Shown one piece after another: positions 1 to 10,097 of a DNA stretch of 64,000 bases. Source of the stretch: Hyaloscypha bicolor E (Eukaryota > Ascomycota > Leotiomycetes > Helotiales > Hyaloscyphaceae); contig NW_020194685.1 of the NCBI RefSeq assembly GCF_002865645.1, positions 1,378,807 to 1,442,806 of the forward strand, in the 5' to 3' direction. Both the position numbers and the translations under genes were made by a program. How positions within the stretch are numbered: position 1 is the stretch's first letter; the number at the start of each line of letters is the position of its first letter. The notes beneath the pieces are model-generated. The model saw only the letters and a list, made by a program, of their open reading frames with translations. It was not told where the DNA came from and searched no databases.

Positions 1-300
1 AGCGGGAGTGCCTTGAGCATCAATAACGATAGGCGGTTTTGGAGGACTGTGTGGCTTTGTAACGCTGCTGAAAGCGACTGTCGTATTGTCTTTATCAAGG
101 GAAGCACTACCACTCAGGTTTTGAGCCCGAGACAGTTCGGGAGCCGTCAAAGTTTCCGCTTCGCGCTTAGACGTCTCCGACGCTACAGGCGGGGTAGTGG
201 GACCGTCTGGTGGATGCCCGTCGTTCTGCACCTCCAGATTCCCTACTCGCTTGGACCTGAGGCTCTTGAAAAGTTTCCGCGGCGAGAAATTGGCAGACAT
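1..300 (-). CDS. N-terminal part of an unrecognised protein, cut by the window edge
   Basis: An ATG at 300 opens 100 codons on the minus strand with no stop before the left edge, so the gene continues outside the window. The protein starts MSANFSPRKLFKSLRSKR, a basic stretch, and then becomes low-complexity and rich in Pro, Ser, Thr and Glu (for example PHSPPKPPIVIDAQGTPA just before the edge). There is no signal peptide or membrane segment. Disordered basic N-termini like this occur on large fungal multidomain proteins, but no domain is visible here, so I assign no function. The overlapping reading frames on both strands between 13 and 529 look like shadows. Confidence 0.5.
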   Translation of the reverse strand, partial: MSANFSPRKLFKSLRSKRVGNLEVQNDGHPPDGPTTPPVASETSKREAETLTAPELSRAQNLSGSASLDKDNTTVAFSSVTKPHSPPKPPIVIDAQGTPA

Positions 301-975
301 GGCTTCGACGCAGATTGGCGAGACCGGTAGGGATTGTAATGAGGTGGTTGATGGTTATGCGAAGTCGACGCGCCGAGTTTCTCGAGGCAACTGAGGGCTG
401 AACTGCATGAGAGCTGGCCAACCTCTGCGGCCAATAGAGCTGAGCAGAGATGGTAACACGACCATTGCTCGAACAACTGGAGATACTTCTATACATACGA
501 GAACTTCGTGTCTCCAAGTGAGGCAACACTGTAGTGACTATATGGTACTGCAGCGTTGTATCTGTTCCATCACGTGAGGGGATTGAACTTCTGCCTGAGG
601 ATTGTTTTGGCCTTTGTAGAACATTCTAGCAATCTGGCTCTGAATTACATCCTCCATTGCTGTCCTTTCCCTAATTCTACTCCCCCTAACAGTGCTGTCG
701 TATTATTGACTCTGGGTATTCCTCCCCTAATATCACCATAAACCAATCGACTCAGGGCATAGCTCTCATTGGCAAGTCATGGCTTGGGAGACAACGTTTC
801 GGCGACCTACTTATGATAGCACAGGATTGGACAGCCAACCTACAGCACACTACCAGCGTGCTCTATTGGCAAGTTATCGTCTGCTTGGGTGACGCTCTAA
901 CGACCTACTTATGGTGACACAGGCTTGGACGACCAGGACCCCTAGCTCTGGAACGCGGTTGTCCGAAAGGCAACG
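301..975. other. Intergenic region with an imperfect tandem repeat
   Basis: This is the upstream region of the partial minus-strand gene. No convincing coding sequence was seen. It contains the two-copy repeat described at 768-940, directly in front of the first degraded reading frame. Confidence 0.5.
768..940. repeat. Two imperfect tandem copies of a unit of about 97 bp
   Basis: ATTGGCAAGT occurs at 768 and again at 865. A longer block starting CGACCTACTTATG occurs at 803-837 and 901-935 and matches at most positions. The two copies keep the order of three conserved blocks but differ by several substitutions and small indels. This could be the edge of a transposable element or an old local duplication. 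Confidence 0.55.
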
Positions 976-2211
976 ATGAGCAGCCCTACCCCTTCCCTCG
1001 ACCCTGTCGATTCATATGAGCAGTGGGATCCATACGATGATGTCAGTCAGTAGCAGACACAGTCGAACTATCTTAAGCTATACCAGTTTCCCGACTGGGA
1101 TAGCGAGGGGATATACGATAATGATATTCATATACATTACTCAATCGTATGGAAGGTTACACGGAATAAGAGGGCAGTAGTAGGACCAGATACGGTACAA
1201 GATACAGTTCTGGCCCCTTCTGCCTTCTGCCAACACTTTATCCAACCAAAGATTGACAGTTATTAGCAAGGGAAAAAAGACAAACCAGTCAGGTCCGAGG
1301 ATACGAATGTTGTGGTTTCGGTCACACAGCGCAAACAGGATGGCCTTATAAGACGCTTCCCTAATACTAGTATTAACTGGGCAGTTATAGAAAAACAACT
1401 CGTTGCCTGGGGCGAGTTTTATCGCACAGGTAAGAAACTAATACTCAAACTCTCATTCAACTACATAGACGTAACTCCGTCCTCGACTACCTTATCAGGG
1501 AGGCCAGCCAAAAGAGGCTTCCGATCCATAACCCAGCAGATACTAGCCGAAGGAGCTCTGCAGGTAGATACAGAACAGGCATCTTCCGGACAACCATCCG
1601 TTTGGCGGAAGGTATATAATACCATACGTTGCCCTGGCCCTCCCTGTAAGAAGGGACATTACTGCTGGGTTGACCCTATTAGTAAAAAGCATTACCCACT
1701 GAATACGCGCCAGCTAAAGAGCCTCATTATATATGTACAAGAGAGTCATATATTAGAAACACATGATGATATACCCGAGAATGTTCGGGAGGAGTTATAC
1801 ACAGAGGAGCAGAAGTCACTCGAGAGGAGTTAAAAGGCTTCTGGGACATCTATAGCAACCCCTCCTGCTATTCATATTACAAACGTACTGCCCCCGCCGT
1901 CTGGTCCAATACCCCACCTGACGTCTTCAGATACAACTCTAGCTCTGGACATGCCTTCAAAATCTACTCCTCCAAATCGTCTCAATATTCCCGGCTTTCG
2001 AGATAATACTATAGAGGAGTACTATAACTGGCAGAAATCACAAAACAAGAGGCCAGAACTAAAGCTAGAGTACCAGAAAGCTTGCGATATAATAATTAAA
2101 AAGGGAAAAGACCTTGGACTGATCCGCCAGAATCCAGACCCTAAATTTTTGATCGATACAGACGTTCTGGAAGGGATTGCCGAACATATCGTAGGTGATA
2201 TCGACTACTAG
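976..2211 (+). pseudogene. Repeat-associated fungal protein of unknown function, inactivated by three in-frame stops
   Basis: From an ATG at 976 to the stop at 2209-2211 one frame can be read for 411 codons. It is broken only by TAG at 1051, TAG at 1264 and TAA at 1831, with no frameshift. The middle has a Cys/His-containing segment (PGPPCKKGHYCW followed by KKHYPL) and a THDDIPENVREELYTEEQ stretch. The C-terminus contains IPGFRDNTIEEYYNWQKSQ and KACDIIIKKGKDLGL. I recall this layout from multi-copy hypothetical proteins in many fungi, where it behaves like a transposon-linked family, but its function is unknown. All three stops can come from CAR (Gln) codons by C-to-T change, as expected from RIP. 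It lies just upstream of an inverted mariner-type transposase. Confidence 0.7.
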
Positions 2212-2335
2212 TTCGAGAATATCAAGCGACCTAGAATTGAGGAATAACTAGAATGAGATAGTATGCGTTGCAAGTAACTTAGTCTGGTTATTTAAGATTT
2301 TGAATTTGAAAACTGTTCTGTTACCATATGCCAAG

Positions 2336-3316
2336 CTATGGCTCTTTAATAATTAATCCTGTATGCCTAAAATGTCCTCTAGCACTGTTCTTCTTTTGAC
2401 CAACTACGTTAATATACCACTCCAAAAAGCTATCAAAGCCTTGCTCTGGATTTTCCTTATAAATATACCAGTTCCGTTTAACAAAAGCTTTTAACTCGGC
2501 GAAGAACTCTTTAATTAGATTAAGATCTGGTGAGTATATCGGCAGATATACCAGCTTTATACCTGTATTACGATATATCTGCTCGATCCGCTCCGTATAA
2601 TGAATAGTTATATTATCCATAACAAGAACCGACTTCGGCTCTGGCCATCTACCATACAAAAGAAGGAGCTGCTCTACGAAATCCTTAAAGACAGTACTGT
2701 TTGTGGATCCCAGGAAGACGCGAGCGAGGATAATGCCGTCCTGTATATATACGGGCAATATCTGATATCGCTTCTTATATTAGAATCGGGCAATTTGAAC
2801 AGGAGTCACACCAAGGGAAGACCATCTTATCTGTCTAAATCCACTCCGTTTGTCATAGCCAGATTCATCTACGAAAACATAATAATACGAGCGGAAGCCC
2901 GAATCCCATGAGTTATACATATACAAGTCTCGTAGATCAGCATTTCGTCCCTTTGCTATACGGCGAATTGTTTTCTTAGTCCAACCGCAGGATTTCAGTG
3001 CTCTCCCAATACTAGAAGGTGTTACGTGCGTATTGAACTCATCCAGTACGAAGAGCACCATCTCGTCCCGGTACAAATCAGGTTTCTCGAGCAAGTATTC
3101 ACACAGAGCGTCTAATATCAGAGGTATAATGCTTCGGGGCCGTCCGACACTATTCGAAGGGGCTTTCGTAGAGCCAAAATGGCGAAGGTTTGACTGTATC
3201 GCAAACACGGAACGCTCACTGCAACCTACGACGTCAGCTATTTCAGCAGGAGGACGGCTACTAAGGATCATGTCGCGAATCTGCGCATGCTGCGACTCTG
3301 CAAGGTTCGGCGCCAT
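2336..3316 (-). mobile_element. Tc1/mariner (IS630-like) transposase, inactivated
   Basis: The start is taken at the ATG at 3316 (MAPNLAESQHAQIRDMIL), the usual start of this fungal family; the open frame upstream is not conserved. An N-terminal helix-turn-helix (SRPPAEIADVVGCSERSV, then FGSTKAP and GRPRSI) is followed by the DDE domain, with the first Asp in VFVDESGYDKR and the second in VLVMDNITIHY. The frame is cut by one in-frame TAA at 2780-2782 (after QIARF; the frame continues YKKRYQILPVYIQDG). The third catalytic position lies in PDLNLIKEFF: the usual Asn-Pro-Ile-Glu reads Asn-Leu-Ile-Lys, with the Lys codon at 2510-2512. Pro-to-Leu, Glu-to-Lys and the TAA are all C-to-T or G-to-A transitions, so the copy is dead and looks RIP-mutated. 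I could not define terminal inverted repeats. Confidence 0.88.
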
Positions 3317-3681
3317 TCTGGGGAGTGATGAGTGTTCGAGCAACACTCTCGTCGACGGTGCTGAAAAGGACAAGTGGTTTGTGCCTGAGGCCATAACACA
3401 GATGGTTCTTGAACCTCAGTATTGGAAACCTCACGCAGCGACGTCTTCCTGACCTTCCAAGCAGGAAACACACCTCTAGTCTCTAAAGCACCGCGGTGGT
3501 GCTGCCAACAAGCACACAACATTTACCCCCCTCCTAGGACTTTGTAATCCTGGGAACGTCCCACCAGTTCAACCCATACCTGCCTATTGGAAGAACGTCC
3601 TCTTGGTTTGCTTGCTTAATCCGCCGTAACAGAGCTCGTTGGGTTAACTTCATCCTCTGACACAGAGCCGACCAAAGAATA
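3317..3681. other. Short region between divergent relics
   Basis: This lies between the transposase start and the next plus-strand degraded frame. It includes a short palindrome-like GGTTCTTGAACC near 3409. Several overlapping reading frames occur on both strands, but none looks coding. Confidence 0.35.
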
Positions 3682-5097
3682 ATGTCCGTTCTCGGGGTGC
3701 CGGTTGACCACAGATTGAGGGACATCATCCGAGAACTAATAAAGCTCAACGGAGCTCCTACTGCCTCGAACCTTTCGTCCAACCACAACGAAAATCTTCG
3801 ACAGCTTTCTCAATTTATACGTGACCGGGGATAGTCGATATCGGAAAATGAGGTCGACTTCGCCTGCTATCTCGCGGAGCCAGCAATCCGGGGTGGCATT
3901 GTCGTAGCATTAACGCAGCCGCCCCCGAATCAAGACTATAGTATCCCATTTGACGATATTGTGAAGGATTATAACACCTTGCTTGCATTACGAGAGTTAG
4001 TAGAGTTCTTTAGCCTGCCCTTTGACAGGTTGAGCATCTTCAATGCGTATCCCTTTATTACCGAAAAGGAGCTTGATCAAGAAGATATCGACTATTCCGA
4101 ATCCTATACCATATTCCACGAGATAATATTAGAGAAATAGCTAACGGTGGTATTAATAGGTTAGATATCCCCATATTTCGGGGGTTTTATAACGAAGTCA
4201 TTACGGAAACGGGCTATCGGTGTAGTATTCCCTTCGCCGACGATTCGCTATTGCGGGTTAACTTTTTCTATGGTTAATATGCCTTATCCTAGCTACTATA
4301 TGAACTACCACCCTACTAAGAGCTATTTCCGCCAGTTATAAATTCTAGAGTTTGCCCAAGCTTGTGGGCGTTTGTGGGGGACGTGGCAAGAAAAGGGATG
4401 GATGGCAGACTTTCGGGGAAAGTGCAGGGCTCGAGCCAAGTTTCTGTTTAATAGTAAGTTTGACTCGTCTAGTATATTTATCTGTATTAATAGAGGAGAC
4501 CGTTGTGATTCTTCGGATAAAGCATTCGTTACCAAGCGTCTTACTCAAACCTTGACCCAGCTAGAGCCTGTACTTATTGGGATACGTTATAGCTTCTCTT
4601 CCAAAGCTCAGATTAAAGACCATATATCCAAAAATAATATCTTAGAGCTATATACAGATGCCTCATTAATCTTACGCCACGTCGACGCAATATTTAGTAA
4701 TACGGAGAGTGTTGAGTGTGCTAAAGCAAGTATGACTTTCCTCTATACCTGGTACGAATATCAATGGCCAGCATTAAGCGAGTTCTTAGTACCTGCCTCC
4801 GCCGGACTTCCAGGTATATATGCTCATGGTTGCTTTGACCGAATTCCTGTAGTGGATATGCCGCCCCTGGCACGGCAGATCGAGTCTTGCCTTATAATCT
4901 TTGCCAAGAAGATGAATCTAAGTTAGATATCTTATGGGGATAACGATTTCGAAGCGGACTTTGAAGCTCAATCTTCAGCTTTCTTTTAGCTAGTAAAAGG
5001 CATTAAAGATATAATGGATGAGACCCCAGATAATACCCGTATCTGGGGGAAAACTCGGGATGAGCTCGTTACTGCTCTAGAGGCTTTGAATCTTTGA
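3682..5097 (+). pseudogene. Long unrecognised reading frame broken by six in-frame stops
   Basis: One frame runs from ATG 3682 to TGA 5095-5097 (471 codons) without any frameshift. It is interrupted by TAG 3832, TAG 4138, TAG 4162, TAA 4339, TAG 4924 and TAG 4987. Between the stops the translation is protein-like throughout: the start MSVLGVPVDHRLRDIIREL, then ELVEFFSLPFDRLSIFNAYP, SYYMNYHPTKSYFRQL, ACGRLWGTWQEKGWM, AFVTKRLTQTLTQLEPVLIG and MTFLYTWYEYQWPALSEFLV, ending TRDELVTALEALNL. I do not recognise a domain. All the internal stops fit Gln CAG/CAA changed to TAG/TAA, the same damage as in the flanking relics. The restored length would be about 470 residues. It may be cargo of, or a gene within, a repeated element. 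Confidence 0.6.
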
Positions 5098-5344
5098 AAG
5101 TAGGCCTCCCCTAAAGAGGGTTTTAATTATTAATAGCTTGTGCGGAACCACGATAATGATAGTGAAGCATCGTTAAAGAATCATGATACTAAAGGAAACT
5201 TAATTAGATCAGGCGAACTGGGCACTTGGAGCGGGGTACTTTAGCTTATTAACCTGAGCTAGGGAATCTGGTAGTCTGTATATGGCCTCGACGATCGATA
5301 TTCGAATTACTAATAGTCTGAGTAGAACTAGGGTTAATAATGGT

Positions 5345-6727
5345 TTAGTTTGTGGTCTTGTATTGCCAATAAGCCACGAAACCATAATTAGCACATTTAA
5401 ATAAATTCTTCCCAATTATAATCTCGCAGATACCGCATTAACCTCTCCCTTTCTACTTTAATAGCCCTAACGCCGAGTGAGAGCATGGTTGCCATTTAGT
5501 CTCATATGGATTTTGTCTCCGTACTTCTGCTTCCGCCTTTAACTTACCCTAACTTTCCCGAGTAGTATCTTGCTTCTTCTGGTATATAGTACTAGCAGGC
5601 TTTAGCTCGCCAGTACTAATCTGTTGCTTTTTGGTTTCTTCTGTTTCTCTTCGTAGTCATTCGTTATCCGCTGCTATCCTTGCCTTGGCCCAGCTTTCTT
5701 GAATAGCATAGTATTTCTTATACCTCGAAATATTAGCAAGCCTCTTCTTCTCCACTCGATTTTGGTGCTCTGCAGACTCTTTTATTTTTCTTAATAGTTC
5801 TTCTTTCGCTTTCGCATTCGCTTTCTTTTCTGCCTCCCGTACCTTTAGCTTCGCAGCACGTTCGGCTGCGAGCTCGTGGATTTTACGGATCCTCTCCTCC
5901 TCTCGCTCTTTCTTTTTCCGCCGCTATTATTAAATGGCTTGGTCAAGTAGAATAGCGTCATTAAGCGTAGTATTAGTTATGTCCTGGAAGAGAAGCTTAA
6001 TAATAGAGTTCGGATTTCTCTTCGCAAAATCCTTGGGACGCTAACCTGATTTATCCCAAGAATCCTTAATAGCTTTCTTCTCTAATAAGAAATTCATAGT
6101 TATTATGTTCCTATACCAGATCTCATTCTTCTTATCAAACTTTACCGCATAGTATAAAGGCGTCTGCAGGTTCCCATCCTTAACTTAAATACCCATTCCT
6201 CTATTAAGAAGTAGTTATATAATATCGGTAAATCCGAAGTGACTTGCGACGTAAAGGATAGTCGGCCGATTTCGTACTAGGAGGGGTTTCATGAAGTCTG
6301 CGCCGCTCTCAAGCAAAACACGTATAATATGCTCATGTCCACATATAACGGCTCCATAGAGAGGTATAATACCTTTAGATATTCGCGCATTAATATCAGC
6401 ATCACTTTGGATCAAAATCTCCACTATAACTAGATATCCACTTTTTGAAGCCAAGTGGAGCGCCGTTGCGCTTTTGTCTTTATCCAACATTGCCTGAACG
6501 TTTGCTCCCAAGTCGAGGAACTTAAGAACAGTATTAGTGAGTCCATAATGCGCAGCCCAGGGGAGGGCTGAATAGTCGCTTGTCCGTATATGATATTGGT
6601 ATAAAAACGTGTTGAGCAAATAATAGAGCTGGCTATTCGTTCGAGCAAAAGCATTAATGCCACTTTCGCATCTCAAACTCTCTGCTATAGACAGGAGCAA
6701 CTCATTTGGAAGATCCAGCAGAGACAT
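5345..6727 (-). pseudogene. F-box and ankyrin-repeat protein, inactivated by many in-frame stops
   Basis: Starts at ATG 6727 with an F-box (MSLLDLPNELLLSIAESL). From about residue 50 ankyrin repeats follow (SALPWAAHYGLTNTVLKFL, TALHLASKSGYLVIVEIL, IPLYGAVICGHEHIIRVLL). After residue 170 a TAA stops the frame, but the same frame continues with a further ankyrin-like segment (LQTPLYYAVKFDKKNEIWY). A long charged coiled-coil region follows (EREEERIRKIHELAAERAAK). Near the end is a Cys-containing stretch (CGICEIIIGKNLFKC). I count about ten stops, including three consecutive ones at 5924-5932, and no frameshift down to about 5345. Intact relatives would be multidomain F-box/ankyrin proteins of unknown target. 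The end of the gene is uncertain; a different frame reads plausibly to 5209. Confidence 0.75.
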
Positions 6728-8293
6728 CCTAGCGATATAGGAAGGTAGAAACGGTGGTCAATGCCGATATTAGGGGTGTTCAGTCAGTAATCTTTGTGAG
6801 TGCAGCCGTACGTTGAAGCAAAAGTGGATGGATGACGCTATCCAGGAGCCGCACATCCCATTAGTGCTTGAGTTCTCAATTCTTAGGCAGAAATTAAGTC
6901 AGCATCCGCCGACATCGGCTAATCCTCAGGCAGAACAGGAGTTAAGCGAGTGCATGGGGTTCGCATAAAATGTGGGTCAAAATAAAATCATTGAGTGTTC
7001 CGACTGAAGCCGATTTCGAACTCTACTGTAGCTCAGCATATTGACTTCGATTCTAGAGTTCGGTGGAGGGGAGTGGAGTGGAGTGAGTAATTCACGAACT
7101 GCGGGAAAGTTTAGCAATGTAAAAAGGTTTACTCCGAATGCTTGATTTCGTCATTCCAACGGGACTTAGTTGAAAGCCGTTTCTAGCCAGTATGACGAAG
7201 TGTATTTATCCCTTCAACAAGAAGAAGAGGTTTTGTCTTGGCATTTGGAGTCATATTCCCTACGTAGGCCCAAAATACCGCAGAACCTTGAGGTTGGTGG
7301 AGACTTGAGCCCTTCTTCCTTCGTACAGTGCGATTGGACGCTGACTTTCTGGAAATTCCGAAAAGCATGTTCACTTTTACATTTACTCCCCCCCACTAAT
7401 TAAATGTAACGGTGGGTCAAAGTGCAGGGGTTTTTTTGTCTGGCAACTGGACCGTGCCAGGCTGGTTTTGCGGGGACCCACTATTACATTTATTTAGGGG
7501 GGAGGGGGAGAGTACCAAATTCGGTGAGCGTTGAAAAAAAAAAAGGGGGGGGGGGGGGGGCACTCACCTGAGTGTGGAACGCTAAGCCTTGCGGACGCGA
7601 CGCTGTGTTGATGTTGTGATTTGCTGGGCCGTGGAGGTCGGAGTAGGGTATACTCATGAATCACTTTGATGTTGCTCTCAACTTAGCAAGCAATCTTAAG
7701 GGATATGTGGACTTAGAGGTGAAGGGCAATTGGTTTGGTTTCATCGTGAACTACATGTTGAGTTAATGGAAGGAGTTCGCAAGACACCCTTCTCTCGAAG
7801 AGGGAGAAATATATACGACTCAGTCAATGAGAAGTCTCTCTCACTCGGGACATTCAGGACATTTGGAACGACTCAATGGTCACGATTGGTGGTGAGAATG
7901 TACTCGTCCCCATCGTATGGTTGCTTCCAATCCGAAGCCTGGACCAAAGCTCAGCCTTGCCATCCCATGCTTGGATTGCCAGAACCACAGTCTTGCATTA
8001 CGTCGATGTCAGCCATGTGACAGCGAGTCGGAAGAGAGACTATTTGCTCAAACAGGCTCGAAGCCCTTTTATTAGAATTATTACAACCTGATTATTCTTG
8101 ATGGCATCACCATCGACTCATGAGTAAATACAATGTGTGGACTTCTCGGAACGCCTGTATACTTCCCTATTTGCAATGCAGTGGAGGCAGAATGGCACAG
8201 CACGCCATATCTATAAAAGCAAGCCCAAGCCGGATTGCTCAGATACAGAGATCTTTTTGCACCCCTTCACACCAAACTCCATGACTGCTGATT
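6728..8293. other. Gene-free region with a small inverted-repeat element and a homopolymer junction
   Basis: No supported gene. It contains a GGAGTGGAGTGGAGTG microrepeat near 7070, the inverted-repeat element at 7386-7504, and an A11 run joined directly to a G16 run at 7534-7560. Reading frames at 7170-7403 and 7730-8091 show no recognisable protein. The right end is the 3' flank of erg5. Confidence 0.5.
7386..7504. mobile_element. MITE-like element with terminal inverted repeats of about 30 bp
   Basis: The left arm, 7386-7418, is a CT/C run, then TAAATGTAACGGTGGGTC. The right arm, 7475-7504, reads on the complement as a CT/C run, then TAAATGTAATAGTGGGTC. The inner 18 bases of the arms match at 16 positions, and the two mismatches are C/T and G/A transitions. 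The whole is about 119 bp and has no coding capacity. No clear target-site duplication was found, so it may be a structured remnant and not a true MITE. Confidence 0.55.
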
Positions 8294-10097
8294 TCATGCT
8301 CGCTTCGAGAAAGTTAAAGGACAATCGTCCTATGGTATGTTAGCATGAGGCTAATACGAACGAGGAGTCTACACACCATTGGGAAGATAGTTGCAAACAC
8401 CTTGATCTCCTCTGAGCGGGGCGTTGGGTGGTGAACCCACTCGAGAGACATTGAGGCCTTCCCGATCATAAGAGCCAAGTTATTCTGTGCATAGACCTGT
8501 CCAAGGCAGTAATGGGGACCAGTTCCGAATACCAAGAAGTTCTTTGCGCCCTTCACCTCGGCGTCACCCGTTACATAACGATCAGGATTATATTCATCGG
8601 GATTTTCGTAGATCTCGGGATCACGGAGAGACGGATATACAGTTGGAATTATCATAGCGCCTGGAAGAGAATTAGCAAAGGCCAAGTTTGGAGAAACTAG
8701 TACTGACCTTTAGGAACGGTATAGGTATCGGTGATTGGGAAGGGCTTCTTGGCAACATACGGAACCATGAGGACTGGGGGGCGATATCTCAACAGCTCTC
8801 TGACGGAACCCTTAGTATAAACCATCTCATCCAGCATATCCATTGTGATAGCCTTGCTTCGATCACCTCCTCGGACGCGCAAATTCTCCTCGCGAATCTT
8901 GTCCAAGACATCTGGTCGTTGGGCCATGGTTTGGAACAGCCATGTGGCCGCGCTGCTAGTAGCGTCCTGGGAAGCAAACAAGAAGGTAAAGACGGTCTGT
9001 GAGATCTCGTAGTCCGTGAAATCGCGCAGCAGAGATGCTGGCTTCTCGATACCTTCCATGGAAAGTCCTTTCGCCTCACGTTCGCGCCAGGTTGCAGAGT
9101 CCAATTGAGCCTTGACCCACCCATCCATGATGCAAGTGATTTCGCCTCCAGCTGCCATTCGGACCTTGCTCTTCGCAGCACACTTTGCGAACTCTTCCAA
9201 TACCATATCAGCGGCTTTCTTGCCATACCAAGTCTTTGTGAATGGTATTATAATTGGGAAGTTGACCAGTTCCAGGGCCGCGGTGATATTGTAGTAGTCG
9301 TCGGCAATCTTCTTGATAGCCTCATCGGAGATATAGTGGCCAACAAAGGTTCGGCATGAAACTGCACACATGAGTTCACGGAATTCGGGCATGAACGGAA
9401 CTGGTTTTCCCTCCGCATCCTTGGTGACCTTAAGGAACTTCTCAAAGTAAATGTTGTACACGTCCTCTTGCCCCGGCAGATATAATTCCAGTGCTTTGCG
9501 AGTGAACAGGCCATTGAGACCTTTGCGGAAGTCGACATGTGCTTTTCCATCGAGGAAGACCCAGTTTTTTGCTCCAAGAAGCTTGTGCGCCACATCAACA
9601 ACGCAGGGCTTCACAAAGCTGGGAGAATTGAAAACCTTCCTGGACATGTCCCGGGTGGATGCAATAACCACGAATCTAATAAGGATCAGCACTGGGTCTC
9701 GTAGAACCTACTCCGCCACACTTACTTGTGGAAAACGGAGACGCAACTGAGAGGCCCACTGGCCCATTTCGCCATGTATTCTTCGAACTTCGGATCCATC
9801 GACTGGAGGAAAGGGCCGATGAACGGAGTCTTCCATGCTGGGCCAACAATCGAACCTTTCTGCCAGAGGTAGGAGCCTGTAGATGAGTGAGCTCGAGGCT
9901 AAGTGGTGTGCTTGGCATGCATAAAGCTTACATTGATCGTATGCGATCAGGACGAGAAGAATGGTAAATGCAATTTGCCAGCCGCTGAGCTCTGCCAGTC
10001 TTCCAAGCAATCCATCGATTTGAGGGTGTCCGACGATTTGCGCGTACTTCGCGTCTGCCAGGGGCGAGGCGAAGCTGACGTTCGATGCCGTAGCCAT
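8294..10097 (-). CDS. erg5: Sterol C-22 desaturase (cytochrome P450 CYP61, ERG5)
   Basis: Introduces the C22-C23 double bond late in ergosterol synthesis in the ER membrane. Five exons: 10097-9932, 9876-9726, 9675-8708, 8660-8377 and 8329-8294, giving 534 residues, the normal family size. Introns are 46-55 nt with GT/AG ends. The N-terminus (MATASNVSF) precedes one membrane segment ([17 protein letters not shown]). Also visible are [12 protein letters not shown] and [20 protein letters not shown], the I-helix [15 protein letters not shown], the ExxR motif [10 protein letters not shown], and the haem-binding [11 protein letters not shown] with its Cys at about residue 480. The last 12 codons lie on a separate exon that gives [11 protein letters not shown]; without that splice the C-terminus would be wrong. 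No damaged residue was seen. I saw no confident sterol regulatory element upstream. Confidence 0.95.

Noticed and set aside
13..529. Overlapping frames on both strands at the left edge
   Set aside because: Shadows of the 1-300 minus-strand reading frame, which alone has an ATG with open continuation to the edge and a coherent composition.
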